Shown in pieces: positions 53,871 through 61,044 of a DNA stretch of 64,000 bases (the stretch's first letter is position 1; each line of letters begins with the position of its first letter). The stretch spans positions 1-64,000 of the forward strand of contig NZ_JAHWGU010000005.1 of assembly GCF_020873875.1 (NCBI RefSeq), written 5' to 3'. A model generated the notes under the pieces. It saw nothing but the letters and a program-made list of their open reading frames with translations, did not search any database and had not been told where the DNA came from. Source of the stretch: Actinoplanes sp. DH11. Its GTDB lineage: Bacteria > Actinomycetota > Actinomycetes > Mycobacteriales > Micromonosporaceae. A program made the translations under genes and the position numbers.

Positions 53871-54271
53871 GGCCTACCCCAATCATCCAAGCTTGTCGTT
53901 GTCTTGTGGACAACTGGGAGTACCGTGCCGCCCGGCGCGCAAATGTGTCAACTAGTGACCTATCGTGCCGTTAGCTGGCAGAGTGGCGGTCCCAATCTTG
54001 ACCTCGATAGATGTCCTGCCGGCTCTGGTTACCCTGCAGTAGAGATCACAATCGGGCGTGTTCGCGCGTCGTCCGGGCCCGGTGAATCCCGCGTGTCCGG
54101 CACCTGTCCGGCTCGTTCACCTGGCCTGTCGCGTGTCTGTCGGGTGCCTGTCCGTGTCGCACCCGGTGTGAGCGGAACGGCTGCCGCACGGTTGAGCCTT
54201 GGAGCTAATTCATTCGGGGTACGTCAAACGGGCCATAGCTCGCGGTCTATCCACATCGTCACAATCAAGGC
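53871..54271. other. 401-bp intergenic region between divergent genes
   Basis: No gene seen. It holds TGTGGACAA (53905-53913), an exact actinomycete DnaA box on the minus strand, and CTATCCACA (54247-54255), one mismatch from a DnaA box. A 7-bp hairpin sits at 54141-54165 and a TTGACA-like hexamer at 53946-53951 on the minus strand. CACAAT 6 nt before the ATG at 54272 may be a leaderless -10. Confidence 0.5.
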
Positions 54272-54904
54272 ATGACCGCTCCCGGCGACCTCGTGATCCT
54301 CTATGGCCTGCTCGTCGGTTTCGTGGCCTGCTGCGCCTACGCCGCCGGCCGGGTCCACCAGCGCCGCCGGCACAACGCGGACCGCGCCGAGGCCTACCGG
54401 GACGGCTACGCGACAGGCACCCGCAGCGTCTTCAGCATGGCCGCCCGCGCGGCCGGACGACGACGCGAACGGTCCGGAGTGCGTGCCGCGGTGCCGATGC
54501 CCTCGGAAGCGGCCGGAATCCCTCCTGCTGGCCCGGGCGCAGCGTTGCCCGTACCCCCGTCAGAGCGCCCAGCCGCACCCCCCGCCCCCGCCGCTCCGCA
54601 GGCGCCCGCACGCAGCGAGCCCGCTTCGCCGCGCCCGGCGTTCCCGGTGCCGGAGGTGGCGGGGCCCACGCCGGTGCCGGAGCAGCGGGTGGCCCGGGAA
54701 GGGCGGCACATGGTCCCGGAGGAACTGGTGCGGGCGGCCACCTACCGCCTGCCGCCGGATCGGGTCGCGCGGGCCAAGGTGGCCGCTCCGGCGCTCGACG
54801 ACGAGGACACCAGGCCGCACGGTCCCGGCCCGCGGAGTCCCGGCCCGCGGAGTCCCGGCCCGCGGAGTCCCGGGCCGCGGATTCCCGGCCCGCGCGGCTC
54901 CTGA
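54272..54904 (+). CDS. Small membrane-anchored Pro/Ala-rich hypothetical protein
   Basis: 210 aa, no family recognised. One N-terminal membrane helix (about 7-27), then a basic stretch (RVHQRRRHNADRAEAYRDGYATGTRSVFSMAARAAGRRR) that should stay in the cytosol, and a long Pro/Ala-rich, disordered region (about 75-140). A short conserved-looking patch (EGRHMVPEELVRAATYRLPPDRVARAKV, about 143-170) precedes a repetitive tail of PGPRS units. The last 75 nt of the tail are five 15-bp tandem repeats ending 7 nt before the stop. Convergent with rnhA, 19 bp apart. Function unknown. Confidence 0.65.
   Translation: MTAPGDLVILYGLLVGFVACCAYAAGRVHQRRRHNADRAEAYRDGYATGTRSVFSMAARAAGRRRERSGVRAAVPMPSEAAGIPPAGPGAALPVPPSERPAAPPAPAAPQAPARSEPASPRPAFPVPEVAGPTPVPEQRVAREGRHMVPEELVRAATYRLPPDRVARAKVAAPALDDEDTRPHGPGPRSPGPRSPGPRSPGPRIPGPRGS
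54823..54897 (+). repeat. Five tandem 15-bp repeats at the 3' end of the 54272 gene
   Basis: TCCCGGCCCGCGGAG at 54823, 54838 and 54853 (identical), then two diverged units at 54868 and 54883. They encode PGPRS-type repeats and end 4 nt before the stop codon TGA (54902-54904). Confidence 0.85.
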
Positions 54905-54923
54905 AGACCCGCCGGGAGCGGGG

Positions 54924-55385
54924 TCAGACCTTTGCGGCTTCGAGGGCCTCGCGCAGGCCGCGGGCGGCGAGGCGGTCGGCGCGTTCGTTCTCGGGGTGGC
55001 CGGCGTGGCCCTTCACCCAGTGCCAGCGGACCTCGTGCCGGCGGACCGCGGCGTCGAGGCGCTGCCACAGGTCGACGTTCTTGACCGGCTGGCGGGCGGA
55101 GGTCTGCCAGCCGTTCGCGCGCCAGCGGGGCAGCCACTTGGTGATGCCGTCGCGGACGTAGATGCTGTCGGTGTAGATGTCGACCGTCAGCGGCGCCCGG
55201 TTCAGCGTCTCCAGTGCGGAGATCGGCGCCATCAGTTCCATCCGGTTGTTCGTGGTCGGGCTGGCCTCGCCGCCGCAGAGGTCTTTCTCGGCCCGGCCGT
55301 ACCGCAGGACGGCACCCCAGCCGCCCGGCCCGGGATTGGGCACGCACGCGCCGTCCGTGTAGATCTCGACAACGGGGCTGCTCAT
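54924..55385 (-). CDS. rnhA: Ribonuclease HI
   Basis: 153 aa. Degrades RNA in RNA-DNA hybrids. The catalytic acidic set is complete: Asp in [18 protein letters not shown], Glu in [13 protein letters not shown], Asp in [13 protein letters not shown] and Asp in [12 protein letters not shown], with the [14 protein letters not shown] loop. The start at 55385 is chosen over an upstream ATG because [14 protein letters not shown] is the family's normal opening and TAGGGT lies 7 nt upstream, fitting a leaderless message. Stands alone, convergent with the Pro-rich protein. Confidence 0.96.
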   Translation of the reverse strand: MSSPVVEIYTDGACVPNPGPGGWGAVLRYGRAEKDLCGGEASPTTNNRMELMAPISALETLNRAPLTVDIYTDSIYVRDGITKWLPRWRANGWQTSARQPVKNVDLWQRLDAAVRRHEVRWHWVKGHAGHPENERADRLAARGLREALEAAKV

Positions 55386-55392
55386 GCCGCGC

Positions 55393-55398
55393 ACCCTA
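55393..55398 (-). promoter_or_regulatory. -10 box (TAGGGT) of rnhA
   Basis: TAGGGT on the minus strand, 7 nt before the rnhA ATG at 55385, without a Shine-Dalgarno. Same hexamer as before the PPOX gene. Confidence 0.5.
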
Positions 55399-55518
55399 CC
55401 GTCAGGGAGAATGGGCGTGAGGCATTGCATCCTGCGGGGCGGGCGTGCCGAGGGTTTCCCGCCTCCCGCCGTAAGGTGGCGGTGGCGGCGAATTCGAACC
55501 TGATGGGGCGGGAGCTCA

Positions 55519-56448
55519 ATGGTGGGTGGCGACGTGGCCGCGGCGGTCGAGGTGCGAGACGTCGTGGTGCGCTACGGCGACAGGACGGCCGTCGACGGCG
55601 TGTCCCTGGGTGCGCGCCGGGGACGGGTGCTGGCGCTGCTCGGCCACAACGGCGCCGGCAAGACCAGCCTGCTCCAGGTCTGTGAGGGGTTCCGGCGGCC
55701 GGATACGGGCGAGGTCCGGGTGCTCGGCCTGGACCCGGTCGGCGACCACGACGAGCTGATGCCCCGCCTCGGGATCATGCTGCAGTCGGGTGGCGTCTAC
55801 CCGTGGGCGGCGGCCGGTGAGATCCTGCGGCTGTTCGCCTCCTTCGCGGCCAACCCGCTCGACACCGGCATGCTGATGGACCGGCTGGGCCTGCGCACTG
55901 TGGAGCGCACCCGGTTCCGGCGGCTCTCCGGCGGTGAGCAGCAGCGACTCAGCCTCGCGGTCGCCCTGGTGGGCCGGCCCGAGCTGGTCTTCCTGGACGA
56001 GCCGACCGCCGGCATGGACACCGAGGCGCGGCACACCACGTGGCAGCTGATCGAGGAGCTGCGCGCCGACGGTGTCTCGGTGCTGCTCACCACGCACCTG
56101 CTGGACGAGGCGGAGCGGCTCGCCGACGACGTGGTGATCATGCGGAACGGCCAGGTGGCGGCGACCGGGACGCCGGCCGAACTGACCGCGGCCGCCGGCA
56201 TCGACCTGCTCGAGGTGCGCGCCGACCCGGGCCTGGACCTGACCGGGCTGCGCGCTCATCACCAGGTCACCGAGACGTCGCCGGGGGAGTACGCGATCGC
56301 CGGCGCCCTGGACACCCGCGCCCTGGCCGACGTGCTCGGCTGGTTCGCCGGCGTGGACGCGCAGGTCACCGCGGTGAGCAGCCGGCGGCGCACGCTCGAG
56401 GACGTCTACCTGTCCCTCACCTCCAACTTCGCGGGAGCAGCCAAGTGA
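55519..56448 (+). CDS. ABC transporter ATP-binding protein (ABC-2 export system)
   Basis: 309 aa. Walker [10 protein letters not shown] (about 42-50), Q-loop [15 protein letters not shown], signature LSGGEQQR (about 137-144), Walker B LVFLDEP, and the H-loop [14 protein letters not shown]. The roughly 70-residue C-terminal extension is common in drug/lipid exporter ATPases (CcmA/DrrA type). GGGAG precedes the ATG. Pairs with the permease gene directly downstream through a GTGA overlap. Cargo unknown. Confidence 0.93.
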   Translation: MVGGDVAAAVEVRDVVVRYGDRTAVDGVSLGARRGRVLALLGHNGAGKTSLLQVCEGFRRPDTGEVRVLGLDPVGDHDELMPRLGIMLQSGGVYPWAAAGEILRLFASFAANPLDTGMLMDRLGLRTVERTRFRRLSGGEQQRLSLAVALVGRPELVFLDEPTAGMDTEARHTTWQLIEELRADGVSVLLTTHLLDEAERLADDVVIMRNGQVAATGTPAELTAAAGIDLLEVRADPGLDLTGLRAHHQVTETSPGEYAIAGALDTRALADVLGWFAGVDAQVTAVSSRRRTLEDVYLSLTSNFAGAAK

Positions 56449-57227
56449 GCGCGGGAACCGTCAAGCCGGGTGCGGGCACGTTCGCGCCGGCGCCGGGCCG
56501 GGCCCCGATGCGGACGATCATCGGCCGGCAGATCCGGATGGAACTGCTGCTGACCGCCCGCCGTGGCGAGGCAGTGGTGCTGGCGATGGGCGTACCCCTG
56601 CTGGTGCTGCTGGGTGCCGGCCTGTTCGAGGTGACGAACCTGCCGACCGACGACCGGCTCGGCTTCGTCGTCCCGGGCGTGCTGGCGCTGACCGTGATGT
56701 CGACGGCCTTCACCGGCCAGGCGATCACCACGGGGTACGAGCGGAGCTACGGCGTCCTCAAACGTCTGGGCGCGTCGCCGCTGACCCGGCCGGGTCTGCT
56801 GCTCGCCAAGACGGCCGCGGTGCTCGTGCAGATCGTCGCGCAGGTGCTCGTTCTCGGTCTGGTCGGGTTCGCGGTGGGCTGGCGCCCGCACGGCGACCAG
56901 CTCCTCCCGGCGATCGCGGCCACCGTGCTCGCCGCCGCCGGATACAGCGGGCTGGCCCTGCTGCTGGCCAGCGTGCTCAAGCCGGAGACGACGACCGGTG
57001 CGGCCACCCTCATCTACGTGCTGATGCTCTCGGTCGGCGGCATCATGTTCGCCGCACCGGACCTCGGCACGGCGGGCTGGTTCCTGTTGCCGCTCGCCGC
57101 GCACGCGGAGGCGCTGCGGGCGACGCTGCTGTACGACGCGTCGGTCCCGTTCACGATCTGGTTGAGCCTGGGCGCGTGGGCCGTGGTGTGGCTGACCGCG
57201 GCGGCCCGCAACTTCCGCTGGGAGTGA
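56445..57227 (+). CDS. ABC-2 type permease
   Basis: 260 aa from a GTG overlapping the ATPase stop (GTGA). After a cytosolic N-terminus (1-35, RTIIGRQIRMELLLTARRGEAVV) there are six predicted membrane helices in the ABC-2 arrangement, with the loop TTGYERSYGVLKRLGASPLTRPGLLLAKTAA, the conserved coupling segment of DrrB/YadH-like permeases. Two copies with the ATPase should form the exporter. The following 110 bp carry no gene. Confidence 0.9.
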   Translation: MSAGTVKPGAGTFAPAPGRAPMRTIIGRQIRMELLLTARRGEAVVLAMGVPLLVLLGAGLFEVTNLPTDDRLGFVVPGVLALTVMSTAFTGQAITTGYERSYGVLKRLGASPLTRPGLLLAKTAAVLVQIVAQVLVLGLVGFAVGWRPHGDQLLPAIAATVLAAAGYSGLALLLASVLKPETTTGAATLIYVLMLSVGGIMFAAPDLGTAGWFLLPLAAHAEALRATLLYDASVPFTIWLSLGAWAVVWLTAAARNFRWE

Positions 57228-57337
57228 GCGCCGGGCGGCGGCTTCTGCCGGCCGCCCGTGTCCATCGATCGGTTGACAGCCGGTGACACCCGGGCGGTCG
57301 TCCCGTCCGGGCCACCGCAGGCGGCACGATCGACGGC

Positions 57338-58174
57338 ATGGAAGCGATCGAAGTAACTGGGCTTCGTAAGACATATCGCGATCGGGACGCGGTCGCCGGC
57401 GTGGACCTGGTGGTGGCCCGCGGCGAGATCTTCGCGGTGCTCGGGCCGAACGGCGCCGGCAAGACCACCACCGTGGAGATCCTCGAAGGACACCGCCGCC
57501 GGACCGCCGGGGACGTACGGGTGCTCGGCGAGGATCCGGGCCGGGCGGGTTCGCAGTGGCGTACCCGGATCGGGATCGTCCTGCAGGACGCCGACGACGC
57601 CGCCGACCTGACCGTGCGGGAGATGGTCCGGCACATCGCCGGGTTCTACCCGTCGCCGCGGGCGGCCGACGAGGTGATCGAACTGGTCGGGCTGACCGGC
57701 AAGCGGAACAGCAAGATCCGTACGCTCTCCGGCGGCCAGCGCCGCCGCGTCGACGTCGCGCTCGGCATCGTCGGCAGCCCCGAACTGCTCTTCCTGGACG
57801 AACCGACGACCGGTTTCGACCCGGAGGCCCGCCGCCAGTTCTGGGAGCTGATCCGCCGGCTCGCCGGTGACGGCACCACCATCGTGCTCACCACGCACTA
57901 CCTGGACGAGGCGGAGGCCCTCGCCGACCGGCTCGTCGTGATGGCCGGCGGCCGGATCGTCGCCGAGGGCTCCCCGGCCACGCTGGGCGGCCGGTCCGCG
58001 GCGGCGGCCCGGGTGAGCTGGCGCGAGGACGGCGTGGCGTACGAGGAAGTGCACGACGACCCCACGGAGCTGATCCGGCGGCTGGTGGCGACCGATGTCG
58101 ACCTGACCACGCTCACGATCACCCGGCCGACCCTGGAAGACACCTACCTTCGCCTGATCGGTGGTGCCCGATGA
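57338..58174 (+). CDS. ABC transporter ATP-binding protein (second ABC-2 export system)
   Basis: 278 aa. Walker A GPNGAGKTT (about 38-46), LQDADDAADLTVREMVRHIAGFY, signature LSGGQRRR (about 131-138), Walker B LLFLDEPTTGFDPEA and TTHYLDEAEALADR. It is a drug-exporter-type ATPase, related to but distinct from the 55519 gene. CACGAT lies 7 nt before the ATG, so a separate promoter is possible. It begins a run of four overlapping genes (ATPase, permease, kinase, regulator). Confidence 0.93.
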   Translation: MEAIEVTGLRKTYRDRDAVAGVDLVVARGEIFAVLGPNGAGKTTTVEILEGHRRRTAGDVRVLGEDPGRAGSQWRTRIGIVLQDADDAADLTVREMVRHIAGFYPSPRAADEVIELVGLTGKRNSKIRTLSGGQRRRVDVALGIVGSPELLFLDEPTTGFDPEARRQFWELIRRLAGDGTTIVLTTHYLDEAEALADRLVVMAGGRIVAEGSPATLGGRSAAAARVSWREDGVAYEEVHDDPTELIRRLVATDVDLTTLTITRPTLEDTYLRLIGGAR

Positions 58175-58962
58175 GCACGATCGCCATGAGCTTGAGCCGG
58201 GGCACTGTCGAGCTGCTGCAGTTCGTCCGGGACAAGACCGCCCTGATCTTCACGTTCGCGTTCCCGGCGATGCTGCTGCTCCTCTTCGGCACCATCTTCG
58301 GTGATCAGTACAACGACTCGGGTGTCAGCGCGAGCCAGGTCTTCACGGCCAGCATGGTGGCGTACGGGGTGTTGAACACCGCCTTCGTGACGATGGGCGC
58401 CGGCCTGGCCCTGGACCGCGAGGACGGGACCCTCAAACGGCTGCGGGGCACGCCGATGCCGGTCACCGCGTACCTGATCGGCAAGGCTGTCCTGGTCCTG
58501 GTGCTCAGCCTCGCCGAGGCGGCGCTGCTGATCCTGATGGGTGTGCTGGTCTTCGACATGCCGCTGCCGGAGGCGTCCCGCTGGCTGACCTTCGCCTGGA
58601 TCTTCCTGCTCTCGGTGATCGCCTGTTCGCTGCTCGGTGTCGCGGTGAGCGCGCTGGTCCGCAACGCCCGCAACGCCGGCGGCATCCTGAACGTGCCGGT
58701 GGTGGCGCTGCAGTTCGTGTCCGGCGTGTTCATCCAGCCGATGAGCCAGCTCCCGGACTGGCTGATCAGCGTGGCCTCGATCTTCCCGGTGCGGTGGATG
58801 GCGCAAGGCTTCCGGTACGTGTTCCTGCCCGACTCGGCGGCCGCGCAGGAGCTCAACGGCTCCTGGGAGCTGGGCAAGGTGGCGTTGGTCCTGGCCGCGT
58901 GGTGTGTGGTCGGATTGGTGCTGTGCCTGGCGACCTTCCGGTGGAACAACAGCGAGCGATGA
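58171..58962 (+). CDS. ABC-2 type permease
   Basis: 263 aa, ATG overlapping the ATPase stop (ATGA). Six predicted membrane helices with a larger extracytoplasmic loop after the first (FGDQYNDSGVSASQVFTASM), the coupling region ALDREDGTLKRLRGTPMPVTAYLIGKA, and the ABC-2 signature around NVPVVALQFVSGVFIQPMSQLPDWL. Forms an exporter with the 57338 ATPase. Its own stop overlaps the sensor kinase start, suggesting that the kinase senses something linked to the exported compound or to the membrane. Confidence 0.92.
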   Translation: MSTIAMSLSRGTVELLQFVRDKTALIFTFAFPAMLLLLFGTIFGDQYNDSGVSASQVFTASMVAYGVLNTAFVTMGAGLALDREDGTLKRLRGTPMPVTAYLIGKAVLVLVLSLAEAALLILMGVLVFDMPLPEASRWLTFAWIFLLSVIACSLLGVAVSALVRNARNAGGILNVPVVALQFVSGVFIQPMSQLPDWLISVASIFPVRWMAQGFRYVFLPDSAAAQELNGSWELGKVALVLAAWCVVGLVLCLATFRWNNSER

Positions 58963-60104
58963 GGCCGGCGGCCCGCGCCACGACCGGGCTCTGGTTGTGG
59001 GACGTATACTTCCTGGTGGTCGCGGTCGCGGTGTCGATCGCGACCGTCATCACGGACAGCTTCGCGCCCGGGCTCCGGGCCGCCGCCGTCACCGCGATCG
59101 CCGCGATGGCGGTGCTGCACTTCGTCGTCGGCCGCACGCTGATCCGGCGGGATGCGGAGAACACCGCGGCGCTGCTCGTGTGCCTGGCCCACCTGGTGCT
59201 CTTCGCGGCGGCGATCGTCTGCGTACCGCTGGTGACCTGGCTGATGTTCGCCGTCGTGCCGGTGTTCTTCATGATGGTCCCGCTGCGCCGCGCGATCGTC
59301 CTGGTCGTCGTCGCGAACGTGATCCCGGTGCTGGCGGAGCTGCGTGCCGACCCCGGTGGCATCGCCATCGACGTGCTGGTCGCCGTCATCTCGACGGGCG
59401 CCGGGCTCTGCATCGGCGTCTGGATCACCCAGATGGTCCAGCAGAGCCAGGAGCGCGCCTCGCTCATCGCGGAGCTGGAGGAGAGCCGGGCCGAGCTGGC
59501 CCGGCTCTCCCACGAGACGGGTGTCGCGGCCGAGCGCAACCGCCTGGCCGGCGAGATCCACGACACTCTCGCGCAGGGCTTCACCAGCATCATCACGCTG
59601 GTCCAGGCGGCCGATCCGCAGCTGGCGGACGAGCGCCTCGCGCTCGCGGTACGCACCGCCCGGGAGAACCTGGCCGAGTCGCGGGCGCTCGTCGCGGCTC
59701 TCTCACCCGCGGCGCTGGCTTCGGCTTCCCTGCCCGAGGCGGTACGCCGGCAGGCGTCACGGTTCAGCGAGGAGGCGGACGTCCCGGCCACGGTACGGGT
59801 CACCGGCGAGCCCCGGGACCTGCCGACGGCCGCCGAGGTGGTGTTGTTGCGTGCCGCCCAGGAGGCGCTGACGAACGTGCGCCGGCACGCCGCGGCCGGT
59901 GAGGTGGCGGTGCTGCTGGCCTACTCGCCGGCGAGTGTGCGCCTGGTGGTCCGGGACGACGGCCGCGGCTTCGACCCGGCCGCCGGGGACGGCGGTTTCG
60001 GCCTGTCCGGGATGCGCGCCCGGGCCACCCAGATCGGCGGCCGGGTGACCGTGCGAAGCTCGGCGTCCGACGGCACCACCCTCGAACTGGAGATACCCGC
60101 GTGA
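58959..60104 (+). CDS. Sensor histidine kinase, HisKA_3 type
   Basis: 381 aa from an ATG overlapping the permease stop (ATGA). Six membrane helices (about 12-165), a coiled-coil linker (VQQSQERASLIAELEESRAELARL), the phospho-acceptor segment ERNRLAGEIHDTLAQGFTSIITLVQ (His about 203) and an HATPase_c domain (about 285-380: RAAQEALTNVRRHAAAGEVAVLL, VRDDGRGFDPAAGDGGFGLSGM). Linked by overlaps to the ABC exporter upstream and its regulator downstream. Confidence 0.94.
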   Translation: MRPAARATTGLWLWDVYFLVVAVAVSIATVITDSFAPGLRAAAVTAIAAMAVLHFVVGRTLIRRDAENTAALLVCLAHLVLFAAAIVCVPLVTWLMFAVVPVFFMMVPLRRAIVLVVVANVIPVLAELRADPGGIAIDVLVAVISTGAGLCIGVWITQMVQQSQERASLIAELEESRAELARLSHETGVAAERNRLAGEIHDTLAQGFTSIITLVQAADPQLADERLALAVRTARENLAESRALVAALSPAALASASLPEAVRRQASRFSEEADVPATVRVTGEPRDLPTAAEVVLLRAAQEALTNVRRHAAAGEVAVLLAYSPASVRLVVRDDGRGFDPAAGDGGFGLSGMRARATQIGGRVTVRSSASDGTTLELEIPA

Positions 60105-60718
60105 TCCGGATCCTGCTCGTCGACGACCACCCGGTGGTCCGGATGGGCCTGCGCGGCATGCTCGACGCCGAGGCCGACCTCACGGTGATCGGCGAGGCCT
60201 CCTCCGGCACCGAGGGTGTGGCGCTGGCGCTGGCCGAGCGCCCGGACATCGTGCTGATGGACCTGCGGATGCCCGGCGGCGACGGCGTGCAGGCGACCGG
60301 CCGGATCCTGGCGGCTGCCCCGGACGTGCGGGTGATGGTGCTGACCACGTACGAGTCGGACCGCGACATCTTGCGCGCCATCGAGGCCGGTGCCTCCGGC
60401 TACCTGCTGAAGGACGCCACCCCGGCCGAACTGGCGGACGCCGTCCGGGCCGCCGCCCGCGGTGAGACGGTGCTGGCCCCGAGCGTCGCGTCGACCCTGG
60501 TGCGCCAGGTGCGCACCCCCGCCCCGCCGCCGTTGTCGGCCCGGGAGACGCAGGTGCTGCGCCAGGTGGCGGCGGGCCTGACGAACGCCGAGATCGGCAG
60601 GCGCCTGTTCATCTCGGAGGCGACCGTGAAGACGCACCTGCTGCGGGTCTTCAACAAGCTGGACGTCGCGGACCGCACCGCGGCGGTGACCACGGCGATG
60701 CGGCACGGCCTTCTCTGA
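60101..60718 (+). CDS. Response regulator, NarL/FixJ family
   Basis: 205 aa, GTG start overlapping the kinase stop (GTGA). Receiver domain with DDHPVVRMG, phospho-acceptor Asp in IVLMDLRMPGGDG (about 54) and Lys in YLLKDATP; LuxR-type helix-turn-helix (about 145-200: LSARETQVLRQVAAGLTNAEIGRRL). Probably controls its own operon and the ABC exporter; the site is unknown. The last codons and stop are duplicated in tandem just downstream. Confidence 0.94.
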   Translation: MIRILLVDDHPVVRMGLRGMLDAEADLTVIGEASSGTEGVALALAERPDIVLMDLRMPGGDGVQATGRILAAAPDVRVMVLTTYESDRDILRAIEAGASGYLLKDATPAELADAVRAAARGETVLAPSVASTLVRQVRTPAPPPLSARETQVLRQVAAGLTNAEIGRRLFISEATVKTHLLRVFNKLDVADRTAAVTTAMRHGLL

Positions 60719-60742
60719 GCGGTACGGCCTTCTCTGAGCCGT
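60705..60742 (+). repeat. 19-bp tandem duplication around a stop codon
   Basis: ACGGCCTTCTCTGAGCGGT (60705-60723) is repeated at 60724-60742 with one change. The first copy holds the regulator's stop (60716-60718); the second carries the same TGA. Confidence 0.85.
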
Positions 60743-60748
60743 ACGGGC

Positions 60749-60768
60749 ACCGGCCGGTTCCTGCCGGT
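60749..60768 (+). terminator. Weak hairpin after the response regulator
   Basis: A 6-bp GC stem (60749-60754 with 60763-60768) with an 8-nt loop is followed by GTTCCTTCG. It lies 31 nt after the stop and may end the ABC/kinase operon. The rest of 60770-60949 holds no gene; TAGATT at 60842-60847 could be the -10 for the riboswitch transcript. Confidence 0.4.
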
Positions 60769-60949
60769 ACGTTCCTTCGCGACACTTGAGGGCCATTCGA
60801 CGTAATAACCCGTTCTGCCGATAAGGGCACGATACGCCGGTTAGATTACGGATGGCGCGACCTCAGGTCAGCACAAGATCCGCTGTTTGCGCTGCTCACA
60901 ACCGGTTCCCCGGTGTCTGCCCGGCCCCTCTGAGCGGCCAGCAGGCGCG

Positions 60950-61027
60950 GTACCCGAACAGGCAAACCCGTCGTGAGGCGGGGGCGCAAAGCCAGGGGCC
61001 TCCCCGAACGGAGGTAGCCCAGCCGCC
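60950..61027 (+). ncRNA. Cyclic di-GMP-I (GEMM) riboswitch
   Basis: Conserved core in order: AACAGGCAAACC, a 6-bp stem (CCCGTC/GGCGGG) capped by the GNRA loop GTGA (60972-60975), GGGCGCAAAGCC, a second stem (GGCCTCC with GGAGGTAGCC), then a GCCGCC closing arm that runs into the Shine-Dalgarno AAGGAG (61029-61034). These match the c-di-GMP-I class, including the GNRA loop used for tertiary docking. The nearness to the Shine-Dalgarno suggests translational control of the Calx-beta gene. Confidence 0.88.
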
Positions 61028-61044
61028 GAAGGAGAAAGAAACAC

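Noticed and set aside
53871..54271. Chromosomal or plasmid origin of replication
   Set aside because: Only two DnaA-box-like sites, no AT-rich unwinding region and no dnaA, dnaN, rep or par gene nearby.
55490..55515. TTCGAA-containing segment resembling a tRNA T-loop
   Set aside because: The flanking bases do not pair as a T-stem and no acceptor, D-arm or anticodon arm can be drawn around it.
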